A stretch of DNA of 64,000 nt, from positions 3,224,001 through 3,288,000 of the forward strand of contig BCKC01000005.1 of the NCBI GenBank assembly GCA_001600455.1, given 5' to 3'. A program made the translations under genes and the position numbers. The number at the start of each line of letters is the position of its first letter. Positions within the stretch are counted from its first letter, which is position 1. The notes beneath the pieces were generated by a model. It did no database searches. It worked only from the letters and a program-made list of their open reading frames with translations, and had not been told where the DNA came from. Shown here piece after piece: positions 26,396 through 38,826 of the stretch. This DNA comes from Endocalyx cinctus. Taxonomy: Eukaryota; Ascomycota; Sordariomycetes; Amphisphaeriales; Apiosporaceae.

Positions 26396-26758
26396 AAATA
26401 TCACCAGAGGTATGAATATGTTAATATAACTAGCAAATATCAATATACCACAATTTGATGTCGTAAAACGGCGGGACAGTTTCGCGGATCCCCTTAAGCG
26501 TNTTTTTTTTTTTTTTGGCAGATCCGTAATCTTGATCTAGTGTTTGGGAATGAATACCAATAGAATCATCTTGTAGTTCAAGAACAGACTGGTTTCCTAG
26601 ATTTTCATTCTATGCCGAGAGAATCCACAGACCACCGATAAATAAACATATTCTGTAGCTAGTAGATTCGCAATTAAATTGTATGGCAAAGATACTCTGG
26701 TATAATTTGGGACGAGTCCCAAATACATTATTTCATTACCCATCATACCCTAGTATTA
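26396..26758. other. Short convergent intergenic region with an undetermined base
   Basis: The shared 3' region of the SDR and the first FAD oxidase. It contains an N at 26502 inside a T run, so length there is uncertain. Confidence 0.7.
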
Positions 26759-28599
26759 TCACACCTTTGATAACAAAAACCCGCTGTTCTGCAAGTTCTG
26801 AAAGACCTGGCTTTTGTCGTACTTCAGTGATATTTGCTTTAGTTTGCTGACGTTCTCCGCACCATAACTGCCAATCGGATTCTGATCCCTCGAGCAATCA
26901 CCCTGGTAGAGGTGTGGATTGAATAGTCCACGCTCCTCGCCGAGCTTCCTCCATTGCTCGGTTGTCTCTATTGATACAGATCTCACCACGTCGTCATCGG
27001 CTGCATCTCTCCAATCGATCAATGTAGTCCACCCTGCATATATCAGTGGCCTGTATTATAATAGAACTTCGCGTGCTTTACACTTACATAACTGATCTTG
27101 CACAGGTATCCCCATGGGATTACCTCCCCTGTCTATGCCCGCCTTAGCCAGGCTCTTGGGGATGGCTTGCATCGAGAAGGTCTGATTGGCCCCCGTAGCT
27201 TCGTATGCGGCAACCGCGCGCGGGCGCCAGAATGAATATACGTCTTTGTATAGTTGTGCATCAATGAATGAGCTAGCCGCTCTATAGTCATGTCTACAAA
27301 TTGATTAGAATTCCTGGTTCGCCCAAGATAGCTGCGTTTCTTACCGTGTCGCATCGTTAGAAGTGACGTTGCCCATTATGGCCGTCAAACTTGCTATTGA
27401 TGAGTTTTCACCGTCGACGAGTACCGTGACTGGGGCTAAGCTATAAAATGGGGCGAAAACTTCGGGCCGCCGATCTGCGGGCTCTGAGTAGATCAACCCC
27501 ACCACCAATCTGTCCAAGCCGATGCCTGTAAGCACCGAAGATTTGGTGTCAGACGCACCATTTTCTTGCCATTTAGCAAATGCGTCGAAAAAATCATCGG
27601 ATTGGTCGACTGAATGAACCGTAAATCGTAACCAAATATTCTTTACGGGAATGGTATACATGTCGAAGCGGGTCACAATACCGAAGTTAGGACCTCCTCC
27701 TTTTAGTGCCCAGAAGAGGTCATCATTTTGCTCGGCACTAGCGTTGGTAATTGTTCCATCTGAAAGAACTATCTGCATCGGGATGGGATGAGTTTCAAAA
27801 AAAAAAAAAAAAAAAAAAAAAAAACAGGTAAAAATGTAACCACATTGGAGTGAGGGTATGGATCGGTAAATTACCTCAAAACTCTTCACATTGTCAGCTG
27901 CAAGACCATATTCCGCAGAAAAATGGGAAAGACCACCTGTAAATTTTAGTTGAAGCTCTATAATTTGGTTATAAGTATATTAAGGGAGAAGCAGTAATAC
28001 ATACCCACTAAGACGAGGCCACCAACGCCAACATTTGGAATGCGGCCACCAATGACACTTTTATTCACAGTGTCTAGGGTGGAAATAACATCACCCCATC
28101 GGCCACCGGGCCCAAGGCTCACAATAGTGTTATCATCATTCAAAGTGATCTGGTTCAGCTTCTGGAGGTCTAGCAACACACCACTACTTCCAACACTGGA
28201 AAACCCTGGGTTTGGAGAATGGCCCCCACTTCTAATCGCAAACTTGACTTGAAAGTAACTCAGAATCCTGATCATCTTTGATACATCGCCAGCACCTGTT
28301 GGCTGAACAATGAAGTACGGCTCGGCAACATTGGCTTGGGACCTGTGAGGGAGTAAGAGAAGATGTTAAAATTCGATCAAGGGGATTTGTTTTTTAGGAC
28401 ATCAATACCAGTTCCCTTCCACCACGGTTCGGTTCAGAGGTGAGGTATCCACGACGCCCTCCCCGAAGCAAAACTGCGCGGCTTTACACGCAAGATCTAA
28501 TTTTGTGGATGAGTTACGCTCGTACTGCTCTTGCAGGGTCTCCGCGGCGGGGCCCGATAGCCCAATGCTGGAGAGGAATAGCTCGAAATCTGAAGCCAT
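26759..28599 (-). CDS. FAD-linked oxidoreductase (PCMH-type FAD-binding, berberine-bridge-like), copy A
   Basis: Flavin oxidase of the 6-hydroxynicotine-oxidase/berberine-bridge superfamily. Six exons read through: [10 protein letters not shown], then [16 protein letters not shown] with the GGH histidine expected to hold FAD covalently, then [45 protein letters not shown] and, at the C-terminus, [13 protein letters not shown] and [20 protein letters not shown] start at the ATG at 28599 (MASDFELF), since the longer frame begins with GTG. There is no signal peptide, so it is probably intracellular. A 28-base A run (plus strand, 27797-27824) is the polypyrimidine tract of an intron. It is paralogous to the divergent oxidase at 29920-31728. 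The set suggests oxidative tailoring of a metabolite. Confidence 0.88.
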
Positions 28600-29919
28600 G
28601 TGATTACTGCCGTGTATATCGTGAAATTCTTGAGGGTAGTTTCCAATAATTCCGGTCACGGCAAGATTTATAAAGCACAGCCGAATAAATACGGGAGGTG
28701 AGCTTGCAGCCCACAGAACGTCCTGAGTTTACAATTTTTGCTGTGCTACACAGAAAAGATAAGATAAGAGAACGACAGGGGTTTTTAAAGATGGTTCCGT
28801 AGAGGCGTGTAGAAGACCCTTCGTAAACTCAGGCACTTTGATCCAGGTGGCGATAGTCTGTCTGGCTATTATAGCTATCATTCACATATGCATGTAACTG
28901 TACAGCAGTTGCACAGGATGCAAAAGGAGCATCGACAATGATCAAGTCAAAATTAGGCGGTTAGTGAGGTGGTGTGTCGCATTGAACTATCAAATAAATC
29001 GGCGGGACGTAAGGAACTTAAATGCATGAGATGGGTGTCACTTGGTGCAGCCGCAGTCTGCCTAAACCCCGCCTCTTTTTGAAAACTTATCAGGCCACAA
29101 TCAAGGATAACTAATAAATAATGAAAACAGCATATAGAGGTGGTTTAGCTAAGGTCGTTTGAGGAGACTTTCGGGTCATCCGGTTCGGCCAACAAGATGA
29201 TCAATTAGGTGGGTAGCATGGTGCGTAGACAATGAAAGAACCACTTGGCTAGACAATTGACCGCTACACGGGCAACTTCCCCGTTGAATTTCAGGTAAGG
29301 GGCTGACAGAATCGAACTTTTTGGTGGAGTTATAAGCATTTATGCAGTTACATATGCAGTTATGATCAATGTGATAAGCTCCCGCATTTATTACGTAGAA
29401 CTGTAAAAACCAAGAATGCCTATATCCGGAGGGTAAGACTCGACCCAAGCTCATCCCGTGCCGATGAAAATGTCTTTCTTGATACCAAGGCTCGATATAT
29501 GATTAGAAAACGGCGTCTGAACCACTAAACCAGGTAAAGGCTTTCTAATTATATATACTGAAATCTACCTGTTATGTTGTCTTAGAATTTTAGAGCTGCC
29601 GATCAAGAGTTGGTGGGGCGAGGGGCGAATCTTTTCTTGGACCCTCAATCCTCTCAAATATCGTTGTTGGTGATGGCCACCACACATTACATTTAATTAA
29701 TGCAACCCCTCTTTTCATTATGCACCATAGAACATCCATAGGCTTATTAACCCAACCTTTCGTGGTAATGTAATATCATAAGCCATATTAGGCGAGCTAG
29801 AACAATTGTCCTTTTCGTGGTTTCTAAATTATCAAGATGAATTCTTGGATCCTGACTCAAAAGTTTGAATCCAGCAACATTCTAATTTTCTTTTGATATC
29901 TGATCTTATTATTACTGCC
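28600..29919. promoter_or_regulatory. Shared intergenic region of the two divergent FAD oxidases
   Basis: 1.3 kb between two head-to-head paralogous oxidases, so it must contain both promoters. No specific regulator site is claimed. The part nearest copy A (28693-28834) recurs inverted at 53031-53172. Confidence 0.6.
28693..28834 (+). repeat. 142-bp sequence duplicated, inverted, at 53 kb
   Basis: Matches the reverse complement of 53031-53172, with about nine differences by eye, mostly transitions. Shared runs include GGAGGTGAGCTTGCAGCCCA and GTTTTTAAAGATGGTTCCGT. It lies 94-235 bp upstream of the start of FAD oxidase copy A. Confidence 0.9.
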
Positions 29920-31728
29920 ATGACATCCAATTCAACCACGAAGGCATCTGTGATAGCCGCCTGCGAGCTTTTAAGGACAATCTTGCCTGGCCGCACTAGC
30001 CTCCCACCTGACTCCAGTTACCAGGCTGAACAGGAGCACCCGTGGTAAGAGTTCTATTATTTGCAATCCTATTCTTCCATCGTGCTAGACTAACAGCATG
30101 CGATAGGTCTTCAAATTGTTGGCTTCCAGCCGCTTGCTTCGTGCGCCCCGCGGATACTCACGGGGTCGCCGAAGTCCTCAAAGTATTGAAGCAGACTGGT
30201 ACCAAGTTTGCTATTCGCAGCGGCGGACACAATTTCAATCCCGGGTTTTCCAGTATCGATGACTATGGAATTGTCATTGATCTTCAAGATCTCAACTCAC
30301 TCCATTTAACCGATGGTAACGAAACGCTTCAGGCTGGTGCTGGAAACACATGGGGGTCCGTTTTTGGCTTTCTAGATAAAATTGGACTTTCTGCAGTCGG
30401 CGGTCGTCAAAACAATGTCGGGATATCAGGTTATCTTCTTGGAGGTAAGTATCAACCAATAAGGATGTACCATGGCCGTGGGCTAAAGAATGAAAAAAAA
30501 ATGTGTAGGTGGGATGCCTGCATTTCCTGGTCTTTATGGCCTGGCGGCGGACAACGTCAAGAACTATGAGGTACGGTTACAGCTTTTCCGGTCGCTTATT
30601 TCCTAGATGCAAAAGATTGATCATAAGTTGTTAGGTTGTTTTAGCAGATTCCACTATTGTAAATGCAAACGCCAATGAGAATCAAGATTTATATCGTTCA
30701 TTAAAAGGTGGTGGCTCTAATTTCGGTACGTGATTCGTATTTTAATAACTATCATGAGAGCACAGCCATCAAGAAAGGTACAGAACTCACATTATCAATT
30801 AGGTATTGTCACGCGCTTTGACATCGCTACATACTCTATCGAGACTCAGTCAACAATTGCAATGTACAATACGTCAGGCTTCGAAGAAGTTCTTCGTGCT
30901 ACAGTAAAGGCTCAAGAGATGATGGAGAAAGACCCAAAAATCGGCATGTTTACTAGCGTGAATCCTGGTTTCATAGCTGTTGGTCTCTTCTATGCGGATG
31001 CGAAGGCCAAAAGACCTAAAGTTTTTGATACTTTCCTGAACCTTAAGAGCCTCTTGCAAGTCGTTGTACCGACGACAATAGGAACTATCAAGACTTTAGT
31101 AGACGCCATCGGGCCTCTTGCCCCTCCAACTAGGTACAACTATAACTCAATGTACCTTTTGTGAATCTTCTAACAGTACATTATAGACGTATCGTCTCTA
31201 CCGCCACCACTACAGTCTCTCTAGACTTCTACATAGCCGTGCATAGATTTTGGCTCGACACTGCGTCGAAGTATCCCGAGATCGGAAGCTTGTCATACAA
31301 TATCCAGCCGGCCTCCTCGAGCACTGTACACGTCGGAAACGAAAAGGGCGGAAATATGCTAGGATTAAAAAGTGTTGCCCAAACATGTAGGTTTAACTAT
31401 CTGAGCCTCACGGTTTTCTCGCCTTAGTATCTGACATGAATTATTAGGGTGGTCGCTCGTTGCCGAGTGGCCGGATCTGAAGGACGATATGCAGGCCTCA
31501 AAGGGTCTCGATGATTTACAAGAAGGCATAGTGAGGATTGCTCAAGAATACGGCCAGAGTCTGAACTTTCTGTTTATGAACGACGCCAAGTTCTCGCAGA
31601 ACGTGCTTCAAAGTTACGGAGAGCATAACCTGAGGCAGATGACACGGACGGCAGCAAAGTATGACCCTGATGCGTTTTTTCAGACCCATCAGAACGCCGG
31701 TTTTCTCTTGAGAAAGTTAGAATTTTAA
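29920..31728 (+). CDS. FAD-linked oxidoreductase (PCMH-type FAD-binding, berberine-bridge-like), copy B
   Basis: Paralogue of the oxidase on the other side of the shared promoter. Exon 1 (29920-30044) starts MTSNSTTKASVIAACELL and joins through a 60-80-nt intron to WSSNCWLPAACFVRPAD. Then come [16 protein letters not shown] (FAD-histidine motif), [61 protein letters not shown], a substrate-domain exon, and a C-terminus WWSLVAEWPD...AAKYDPDAFFQTHQNAGFLL. The exon pattern mirrors copy A, including the WW after the last intron, so the two arose by duplication. No signal peptide and no lesion were found. Substrate unknown. Confidence 0.87.
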
Positions 31729-33085
31729 AAGAACCGTTTCATGTCCACAATCCAAGTAAAATGAAATCCGTTAGGACTTGATAGGTTATGACGGCTAATA
31801 TAGTCTCCACCCGATTTTTCACTCAAAGCGCATCATGAGAATAGTCTATATTTGCAGCATGTTCGGGTATCGCTCTTATGGGAATGTTTATGAGATAATT
31901 TCAGCACTTCAGACAAGGCAGGATAAATCTGTCTGTATATGCAAGTGTATCTAAAGAGGGCCTTCGGCGCGTTCCCATAAAATCCCCTTTACGGGATATG
32001 TCTGATACTATCTCCTTTGACCACTAGCGGGTCCTACATAGCTATCTATTTTCATGTTCGTCATCAACTACCTAATGAGTATAAGCTAGCTAGGTACAGT
32101 TCTCCGCTTCTATTTCAGTGCATGAGACTCGTCGTGGAGCAGCTGACCAAATTATTAGGGAATTCAGTACTTGTGGGCTTCATATCAAATACATAATGAC
32201 TAAATAAATAACTATATTACCTGATCAGTACAGAAAATTGTTCCTGTTATAGTACATGGTCTCTCGTACTAAGAGTTGGAATTCCGGTCAGGGAGAGCCG
32301 GGGCTACAGCACGTCACGAATCTTGATTGAGTCCTAATGTTGGAATTCTGCGTAAACTCCAGGCGCTCCTATCCAGGGATATTATCAGCTAAACCCCGAA
32401 TAATTTACGGGCTATTGTTCTAGAAACTTAAATAACCTCAGCCAGTTCTTACTCGGTTAACATTATACCATTCAGGCGACGAGAGGTAGGTTAATGGCCA
32501 CCTGGGACAGACCAAAAAGGACAGGGCAAGATTAGAGATGTATTCATGAATATCTATTAAGAATCACTTATCACCAATACGATGCGGTCTACAATAGAGG
32601 CCTCGGAGAACCTGTACATATTAACATATCATTGCGCCGAAGGTAGTGGTATAGAGTGGGTCTCAACGGACTTCACGCGCGCCGAGAAACGGAATACCGC
32701 CGGCAAAATAGTCAACTCACCACTAACCCCGATTCATCTATCGAAAGGGGAAAGCTGAATGAAAGTGATACCGTCCTCTGTAAATATGGTGGGTCATATC
32801 AATACGAATACGCCTCTAAACACGAATACGAGCTTAGGGGAAAACGAATGCGAGATGTAAACCACATGAATTGGAATGAGTTGTAGCCCAAAGACAGTAA
32901 TAATAGAAAGGTAGTGATCGAGAGTAAAATTGATATTCGGCCAGTATATGATATGCTTTGTTCAACAAGTATTTAAACTCGGTCCAAAGCTGTCCCCATC
33001 TCTCTCTCCCGATGCGTAGCTTCATTCTAGTCGCTTCCGGAAATACCGTTTCGTCAACTCCCATCAACATAAAGCACAATCCGCC
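31729..33085. other. Intergenic before the CYP51-type gene
   Basis: 1.36 kb without a supported gene. It includes the promoter of the P450 gene. Short open frames (for example 32656-32886) have no recognisable content. Confidence 0.5.
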
Positions 33086-34829
33086 ATGATGGATTTTCTA
33101 GAAAAGTATCAGTCATCCAACATTATACAATTACTAGTTATTGGCTTAATTGTAACTACCGCCTTGATACTCTTAAATGTGTGTCGTCAAATATTCTTCC
33201 ACAGCAAGTCCGAGCCTCCTGCCGTCTTTCATTGGATACCCTACATCGGAAATGCCATCTCATACGGAGTAGACCCTGTGGCATTTTTCATAAAATATAG
33301 AGCCAAAGTAAATACTTCTCATACCCCTCGAGCAAGACTACGGTCTGGACTCTACAGCCTGCCAATTTGATTTTTGTTAAACTAACAGGCGGCTTCCCAT
33401 TAATAGTATGGCGATGTCTTCACCTTCACTCTCTTCGGCCGGAAAATAACCTGCTACCTGGGAATTGATGGAAACGACTTCATCCTTAACGGCAAGCTCC
33501 AGGATATTAACGCCGAGGATATCTATGGACCGCTCACCACGCCCGTATTTGGCAGCGATGTTATCTACGACTGTCCAAACTCGAAGCTGATGGAGCAGAA
33601 GAAGTTCGTCAAGTTCGGGTTAACACAGAAGGCGCTGGAATCATATGTTCCCTTGATTAATAAGGAGGTGTTGAATTATATCGGCTCAAACCCCGCGTGG
33701 AGCGAGGGCAGGTCTGGAGTGGTAGACATCTCCGCCGCTATGTCTGAGATCACGCTATTCACGGCAGCTCGGTCACTGCAGGGAAGGGAAGTGCGAGAGA
33801 AGTTGACAGCTGAGTTCGCGGAGTTGTACCATGACCTCGACATGGTAGGTTTCCTATCACCGCCATCGCTTCTTGAAAAGATATACACTAACGTTGGTCA
33901 TTCACAATCAGGGTTTCACACCCATCAACTTCCTCTTGCCTTGGTTACCCCTACCCCACAACCGCCGACGAGACACGGCACATGCTAAGATGCGAGAGGT
34001 ATACGAAGAAATTATCGCCCAACGTCGCAATCAGCGGCGCAAGCTCGAGTCCGACGACGCGGAATACGACATGATATGGAACCTGATGGACTCGCGGTAC
34101 AAGAACGGCGACATCGCCGTCCCCGACAAGGAGATCGCGCACATGATGATCACGCTGCTCATGGGCGGGCAGCACTCCTCCTCTTCGGCCAGCGCGTGGA
34201 TCATGCTCCGCTTAGCCGCGCATCCCGACGTCGCCGAAGAGCTTTTCCGAGAGCAAGTCCTAAACCTCGGTCCCCGGGAGGAAGACGGCCGTCTACCGCC
34301 GCTGAAGTACTCGGACCTGGATAAGCTCCCGTTGTTGCATAACGTGATTAAGGAAACCCTGCGCTTACATGGATCGATCCATACGATCCTCCGTAAAGTG
34401 AAGAACCCGCTGCCCATCGCCGGAACCCCGTACGTAGTCGGGACCGATAAGGTGCTGCTAGCCTCGCCCATGGTGACGGCGATGAGCGATGAGTTCTTTT
34501 CGGACCCCAAGGCTTGGGATCCGCATCGATGGGATGAACGCCAGCATGACGAGGATACGGTCAATGATACCGTTGATTATGGTTACGGCGCGGTGTCCAA
34601 GGGTACCAAGAGCCCGTATATCCCATTCGGGGCAGGGCGACATCGATGCATCGGCGAAAAGTTCGCCTATTTGAATCTCGGCGTAATTGTCAGTACCATC
34701 GTACGCAACTTCAAGCTCAAAACGATGGATGGGAAGGTGGGTGTTGTGCCGCCGACAGATCACACGTCTATGTTTGCGCGTCCGCCCCAGCCTTCGTATA
34801 TTCGTTGGATTAGACGGGATTACAACTGA
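33086..34829 (+). CDS. cyp51: Sterol 14-alpha-demethylase-type cytochrome P450 (CYP51 family)
   Basis: Endoplasmic-reticulum haem monooxygenase. CYP51 removes the 14-alpha methyl group of lanosterol or eburicol in ergosterol synthesis and is the target of azoles. Exons 33086-33307, 33407-33844 and 33912-34829 sum to 1,578 nt (525 aa, normal CYP51 length). Evidence: an N-terminal membrane anchor ([18 protein letters not shown]); [13 protein letters not shown]; the CYP51 B-C region [20 protein letters not shown]; the I-helix [18 protein letters not shown], which is CYP51-specific; ETLRLH; and the haem loop [13 protein letters not shown] with Cys466. All are intact. The tyrosine of VIYDCPN, often discussed in azole response, is present. 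Whether this is the housekeeping enzyme or an extra copy cannot be told here. Its position among FAD oxidases, a methyltransferase and a transporter favours an extra copy. Confidence 0.93.
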
Positions 34830-35107
34830 GAAGGAGAAGATTAATTCTACGTATAGATAATCACATGAACCGCGGGAAGAAGTCTTATATTGAGGCAGAT
34901 TATTCGTATTCTCGTATGTAGACATGCAACTGCATCTGCAGTAATTAAGCCATAGACCATTTTAAACGTCAACGCCCATGCTCTGATGTATCAATCCACC
35001 CGTATCTCGGGCCATAAATGATAATTCCAGTTCAATTTATCCTTACGCTCATGATGTTTCTATTTGTAATCCGATCCATCTAATCACATATTGACCCTCT
35101 AAAGTGT

Positions 35108-35490
35108 CTAGGGTAACGGCTCGTACGTATTATGCGCGGAGCGGTTCGAGAATAGGTAGTAGACAATCATGCCAACGATGGGGAAGAAGAACACGACGAG
35201 GCACCAAACTATTTTGGAGGCGGGGGGTCGGTTCGACTTTAGGACTTCGACTAATTGTTGAAACATGACGCGTTAGTTTTCATATTAGGGAAGAGTCGAC
35301 GGTAGATATGATCAAACGGAAATCTGAACTCACCGAAGACGAGTATGTCTAGAATCAATACGATAAATCCTAATACACCGCCGACGCCAGGGACATAGCT
35401 GGGAAGAGTGCCTCCATTGACCTGGACGGGTGCAGCATAGGCGAACGCGGCCAGGAAAAGCTGAAGGAAGAAGTAGGCAAGGGAATACAT
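35108..35490 (-). CDS. Small membrane protein with PLDc_N-type (cardiolipin synthase N-terminal) domain
   Basis: Exons 35490-35334 and 35250-35108 give 99 aa. A hydrophobic N-terminus (MYSLAYFFLQLFLAAFAYAA) is followed by GVLGFIVLILDILVFVEVL, then SNRPPASKIVWCLVVFFFPI and VGMIVYYLFSNR. The pattern of two short membrane helices separated by KSNRPPASKIVW matches the PLDc_N domain found alone in small membrane proteins and at the N-terminus of cardiolipin synthases. Function of stand-alone copies is poorly known. It converges with the CYP51-type gene, leaving 278 bp between stops. Confidence 0.82.
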
Positions 35491-36306
35491 TTTCTCTAAG
35501 GTCGAGTAATAATTAACTTAGTACTTTGTCGCGTCGGATGTGAAATGTAATTATCGATTGGTGGACGTTATGAAGAGAAGGTAAGAAAACAGAGGTATTT
35601 TATAAGTGAGAAAGACGGAATAATTATATAAAATATCGTAGGAAAGACGGATTACCGATGAATTTTAAAACAATTGATTGTTGCCTTGGAGGCTAGACGA
35701 GTCCGGTGAGTGTCAGTTGACCTTGACAGAAAGTCATGACGTCACTTAAAAAGCGGGGTGTCCGAAATAGAGTTTCATATTATTTTCGTGAAGTTTCGTC
35801 TCATCTTTCGATTTGGACACTCCGAGCTGACAAGATACACAGTCTCCCAGGGCTCTACTTTTCCACGGCAGCGGAGTAAATCAATTGCGTATCCCTGCTA
35901 TTTTCGTCGTGATTAAACCGGCTCTTCCCGCGCCTTATGCCACCTTTACCCAGCTCAGATTTAGCACCATGTTTTGCATGTGCTTTAAGACTAAGCATAG
36001 CTAAATGAGGTAAAGGATTGTCCGTTTTTTTCGATCAGATTTCATGTATGTACGATGTTCCCCACGATGCTACGTGGAGAAACTAAATATGAACCAATTG
36101 TAGATTCAATTCCTTAAGCAAACCACGAAACGACAATTCGGGGAGAGCTGGCATGGTAACAAATTAACAATGCCGCCATAACTTCAAAAACAGTTTGTTT
36201 CTTGGATTAGACTCGAATAAATATTATAAAATTCTTGTCATTCTTGTCTGGGAATGAAATAAATCTCCACGTCTTATTCTCTATTCATTTTATGGCATGT
36301 CGCTAA
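35491..36306. other. Intergenic between small membrane protein and sugar porter
   Basis: 816 bp containing the promoter of the small membrane protein gene and the 3' region of the sugar porter gene. Nothing else is recognised. Confidence 0.5.
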
Positions 36307-38128
36307 CTACTCTTTCTTCACGTCATCTCCACCCATTTCAGGCACTTCCTTTCCCTCGATTGTCAACCTACCCGCATCCGACTTCTCGCCGCTATCGTCG
36401 CCGTGGTGTCCCTTCTCAACCTCAGCAACGACCTGATTCGCAACCTGAATACCGTCAAAAATCTCAGAGATCTCTTCCAGCGTCCTCCCTTTAGTCTCGG
36501 GGAAGTAGAAGTAGATGAATAAAGTCTCGATAACGTAAAATGCCAGGAACACGATGTAGTACTTCCAACCCAAGTTCGCGAGGCCGATGGGGTTGCAGTA
36601 TCTCGAGATAATAGCATTCCAATCTCCGGTAAAGAAGAACAGGGACAACCCCTTGGCGCGCGTCGAGAACGACAGGATCTCCGACACGTAGGCGTAGAGT
36701 AAGGGGTTGAGCGCGATATTGTAACATCCTGACTCAACCCAAATAAAAGCGATGACGGCGTATCCGTACGATGGAATTTGGGTCATGGCGTATTTAGCCG
36801 AGAGTCCCGTCACGATGACGTGAGCTCCGGTCATGCCGATAAACGACGCCAAGAACAACGGACGACGGCCGACGCGTCCGGATATGTATGCGCCAGCTAA
36901 AGCGCAGAAGAAGTCGAATATGCTGAGACCTCCATTGATCCCAAGCTGTGGCAGAGTCTCGGTGATACCGGCTTGTTTGAGGATTTGGGTATTGTAGTAT
37001 GATACGATGCTCTGTCCAGTCCAGTTATTACAGATGGCAAGACCAATGCAGATAAACATCCTCCAGCGGTCACCGGGAGACATGAAGCATTCCTTCCAGG
37101 TTTTGGCTTGTGATATAGAAGCTTTCTGCATCTGTAGGGTCTGCTTGATTTCCAAGATCTCACCTAATACCAGCTCATCTTCCATGAAACCGTTGGCGTG
37201 CAGGTTCGCAAAGATTCGATGAGCTTCTTCTTCTCGGCCTTGCGCTATCAACCAACGCGGGGATTCCGGAATGAAAAACCACAGAGAGATCATGGCGAGG
37301 GCGAATACGGCGATGAAAAGAGTCGGGATACGCCATTGCCAAGATGAGCCTGGCAGATGAATATTGAGGCCGTAGCACAACCAGGAGGCAATGATAGCAC
37401 CTGTATCGTAGTAGATCGATTAGTAATCAACTACGTTCATTGGTAGAAGTTGGGATAACGTACCGATATACCAAATTACGTTGAAGTATCCAGTGATCAT
37501 GAAACGCGTGCGGGGGTGCGCGAGCTCGTTGATTAAAGTCGTCCCTCCGACAAGGCCGATGATGTTACCCCCGCCCACGACAAAACGTCCTATGATATAC
37601 TGGGCGACCGAGTACGAGAATGTTTGAAGGATTCCGCCAACGAACATAATCGCACCGCCGATGATAATACTACACCTTCTCCCAAGCCGGTCGGCGATGA
37701 TGGGTGCAAGGGGACAGGCGGCAAAAGCGCCGACCGTTTGCAGAGCACCAATTACACCCAGCATGTTCGCATCGGGGTTACCCAGATCATTCTTCCACGT
37801 CGATAGAGATTGGAGATTGTTAACTGAAATTGTGATTTTGTAAGCATTATCCTAACATCAGGGTAAAAAACAGGAGGGGCTGCTTACTTAGAGAGCCATC
37901 ATAACCACTGTTGATCGAGCAAATTGTTAGGCAAATCAACACTGGGATTATGTCAGTTCTTATGCCCAAAATTCAGTGAACGCGGATCGACATACGTAGG
38001 TGCAGCTTGCGAAGACCCGGATCGTGCCACCACTGCGGGTTGGTATTGTTTGGCAAACTCGCGAGGTGACCCAGCCCGGAGCTCTCTTTGCCGGCCTTGC
38101 CCGCATCCTTCTTTTGGAAGAACCCCAT
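36307..38128 (-). CDS. MFS sugar porter (hexose/lactose-permease-like)
   Basis: Plasma-membrane sugar:proton symporter of the MFS sugar-porter family. Four exons join: the first starts MGFFQKKDAGKAG at 38128, a short second exon gives TICSINSGYDGSL, which joins to INNLQSLSTWKNDLGNP to rebuild the GYDGS...LQS helix-1 signature, then a third exon with DRLGRRCSIIIGG and a fourth with PESPRWLIAQGREEEA, GRVGRRPLFLASF and PETKGRTLEEISEIFDG. These are the standard sugar-porter motifs and all are intact. Introns are about 50-60 nt. The C-terminal tail is charged (VEKGHHGDDSGEKSDAG). The family takes hexoses, disaccharides or related polyols; the substrate is not resolved. In cluster context it could supply or export a glycosylated compound, but nutrient uptake is the simpler role. 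Confidence 0.93.
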
Positions 38129-38826
38129 GATCGCAGATCGACTTTGCAGAGTCCGCGTACTTGGAGAAGAAAGATCTGTGTGTAACCAGCTGCTGCGGTT
38201 CATGGTTTTGGGGCTCAATATGTATAGAAGTGACGTGTGGGGCGGGCAAGGATGATTCGGATCTCCGATATTATTTTCGGAGGAGCCGAATGTAGGTGTT
38301 TGTGGTTTCGGCAATTGAAGCCGTGAATAATCCCAGTAGAATGTAGATACCGGAGACTTGGCAGAAAGTCAAAACGATAAGATATCATTGGATTGATACC
38401 AATACATATTTAATTAATTGCTACGAACCCAAGAGAGGATCATATGAGTCCTAAATAATTAATTTGCAGTCCTAGTTACTATTTAGACACTAGGAGAAAA
38501 TCTATCATCTCCGTTTATCTCTATACCCCTTATGAAATATCAAATTACGTATGGTGTAAAAGAACGACACTCTCAGCAGCTGCAAATCAAATAAACAATA
38601 TTATCTAGAATTTCAACCCTGGTTTCTTGTGATGTGCAAGTGTTGAAGTCACATGTTTTATCAAAAGTTCACTCTGGAATGAACTGGTACGACAGAAATA
38701 GGAGAAGGTAGACGATATCAACAGATAAAGTATTCGAGAGTATTGATTTAAACTCATAACTTAGTTATGGCCACGTATTTCCGTGTGTAATAACTCCTAA
38801 TAACTCTTAACAGCTGAATACACATA
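38129..38826. other. Intergenic between sugar porter and methyltransferase
   Basis: About 700 bp that includes the sugar-porter promoter and the methyltransferase 3' end. No gene is supported. Confidence 0.5.

Noticed and set aside
32265..32300. Ribosomal RNA fragment (TCTCGTACTAAGAG resembles an inverted sarcin-ricin loop)
   Set aside because: The match is only about ten bases and the flanks do not continue as rRNA.
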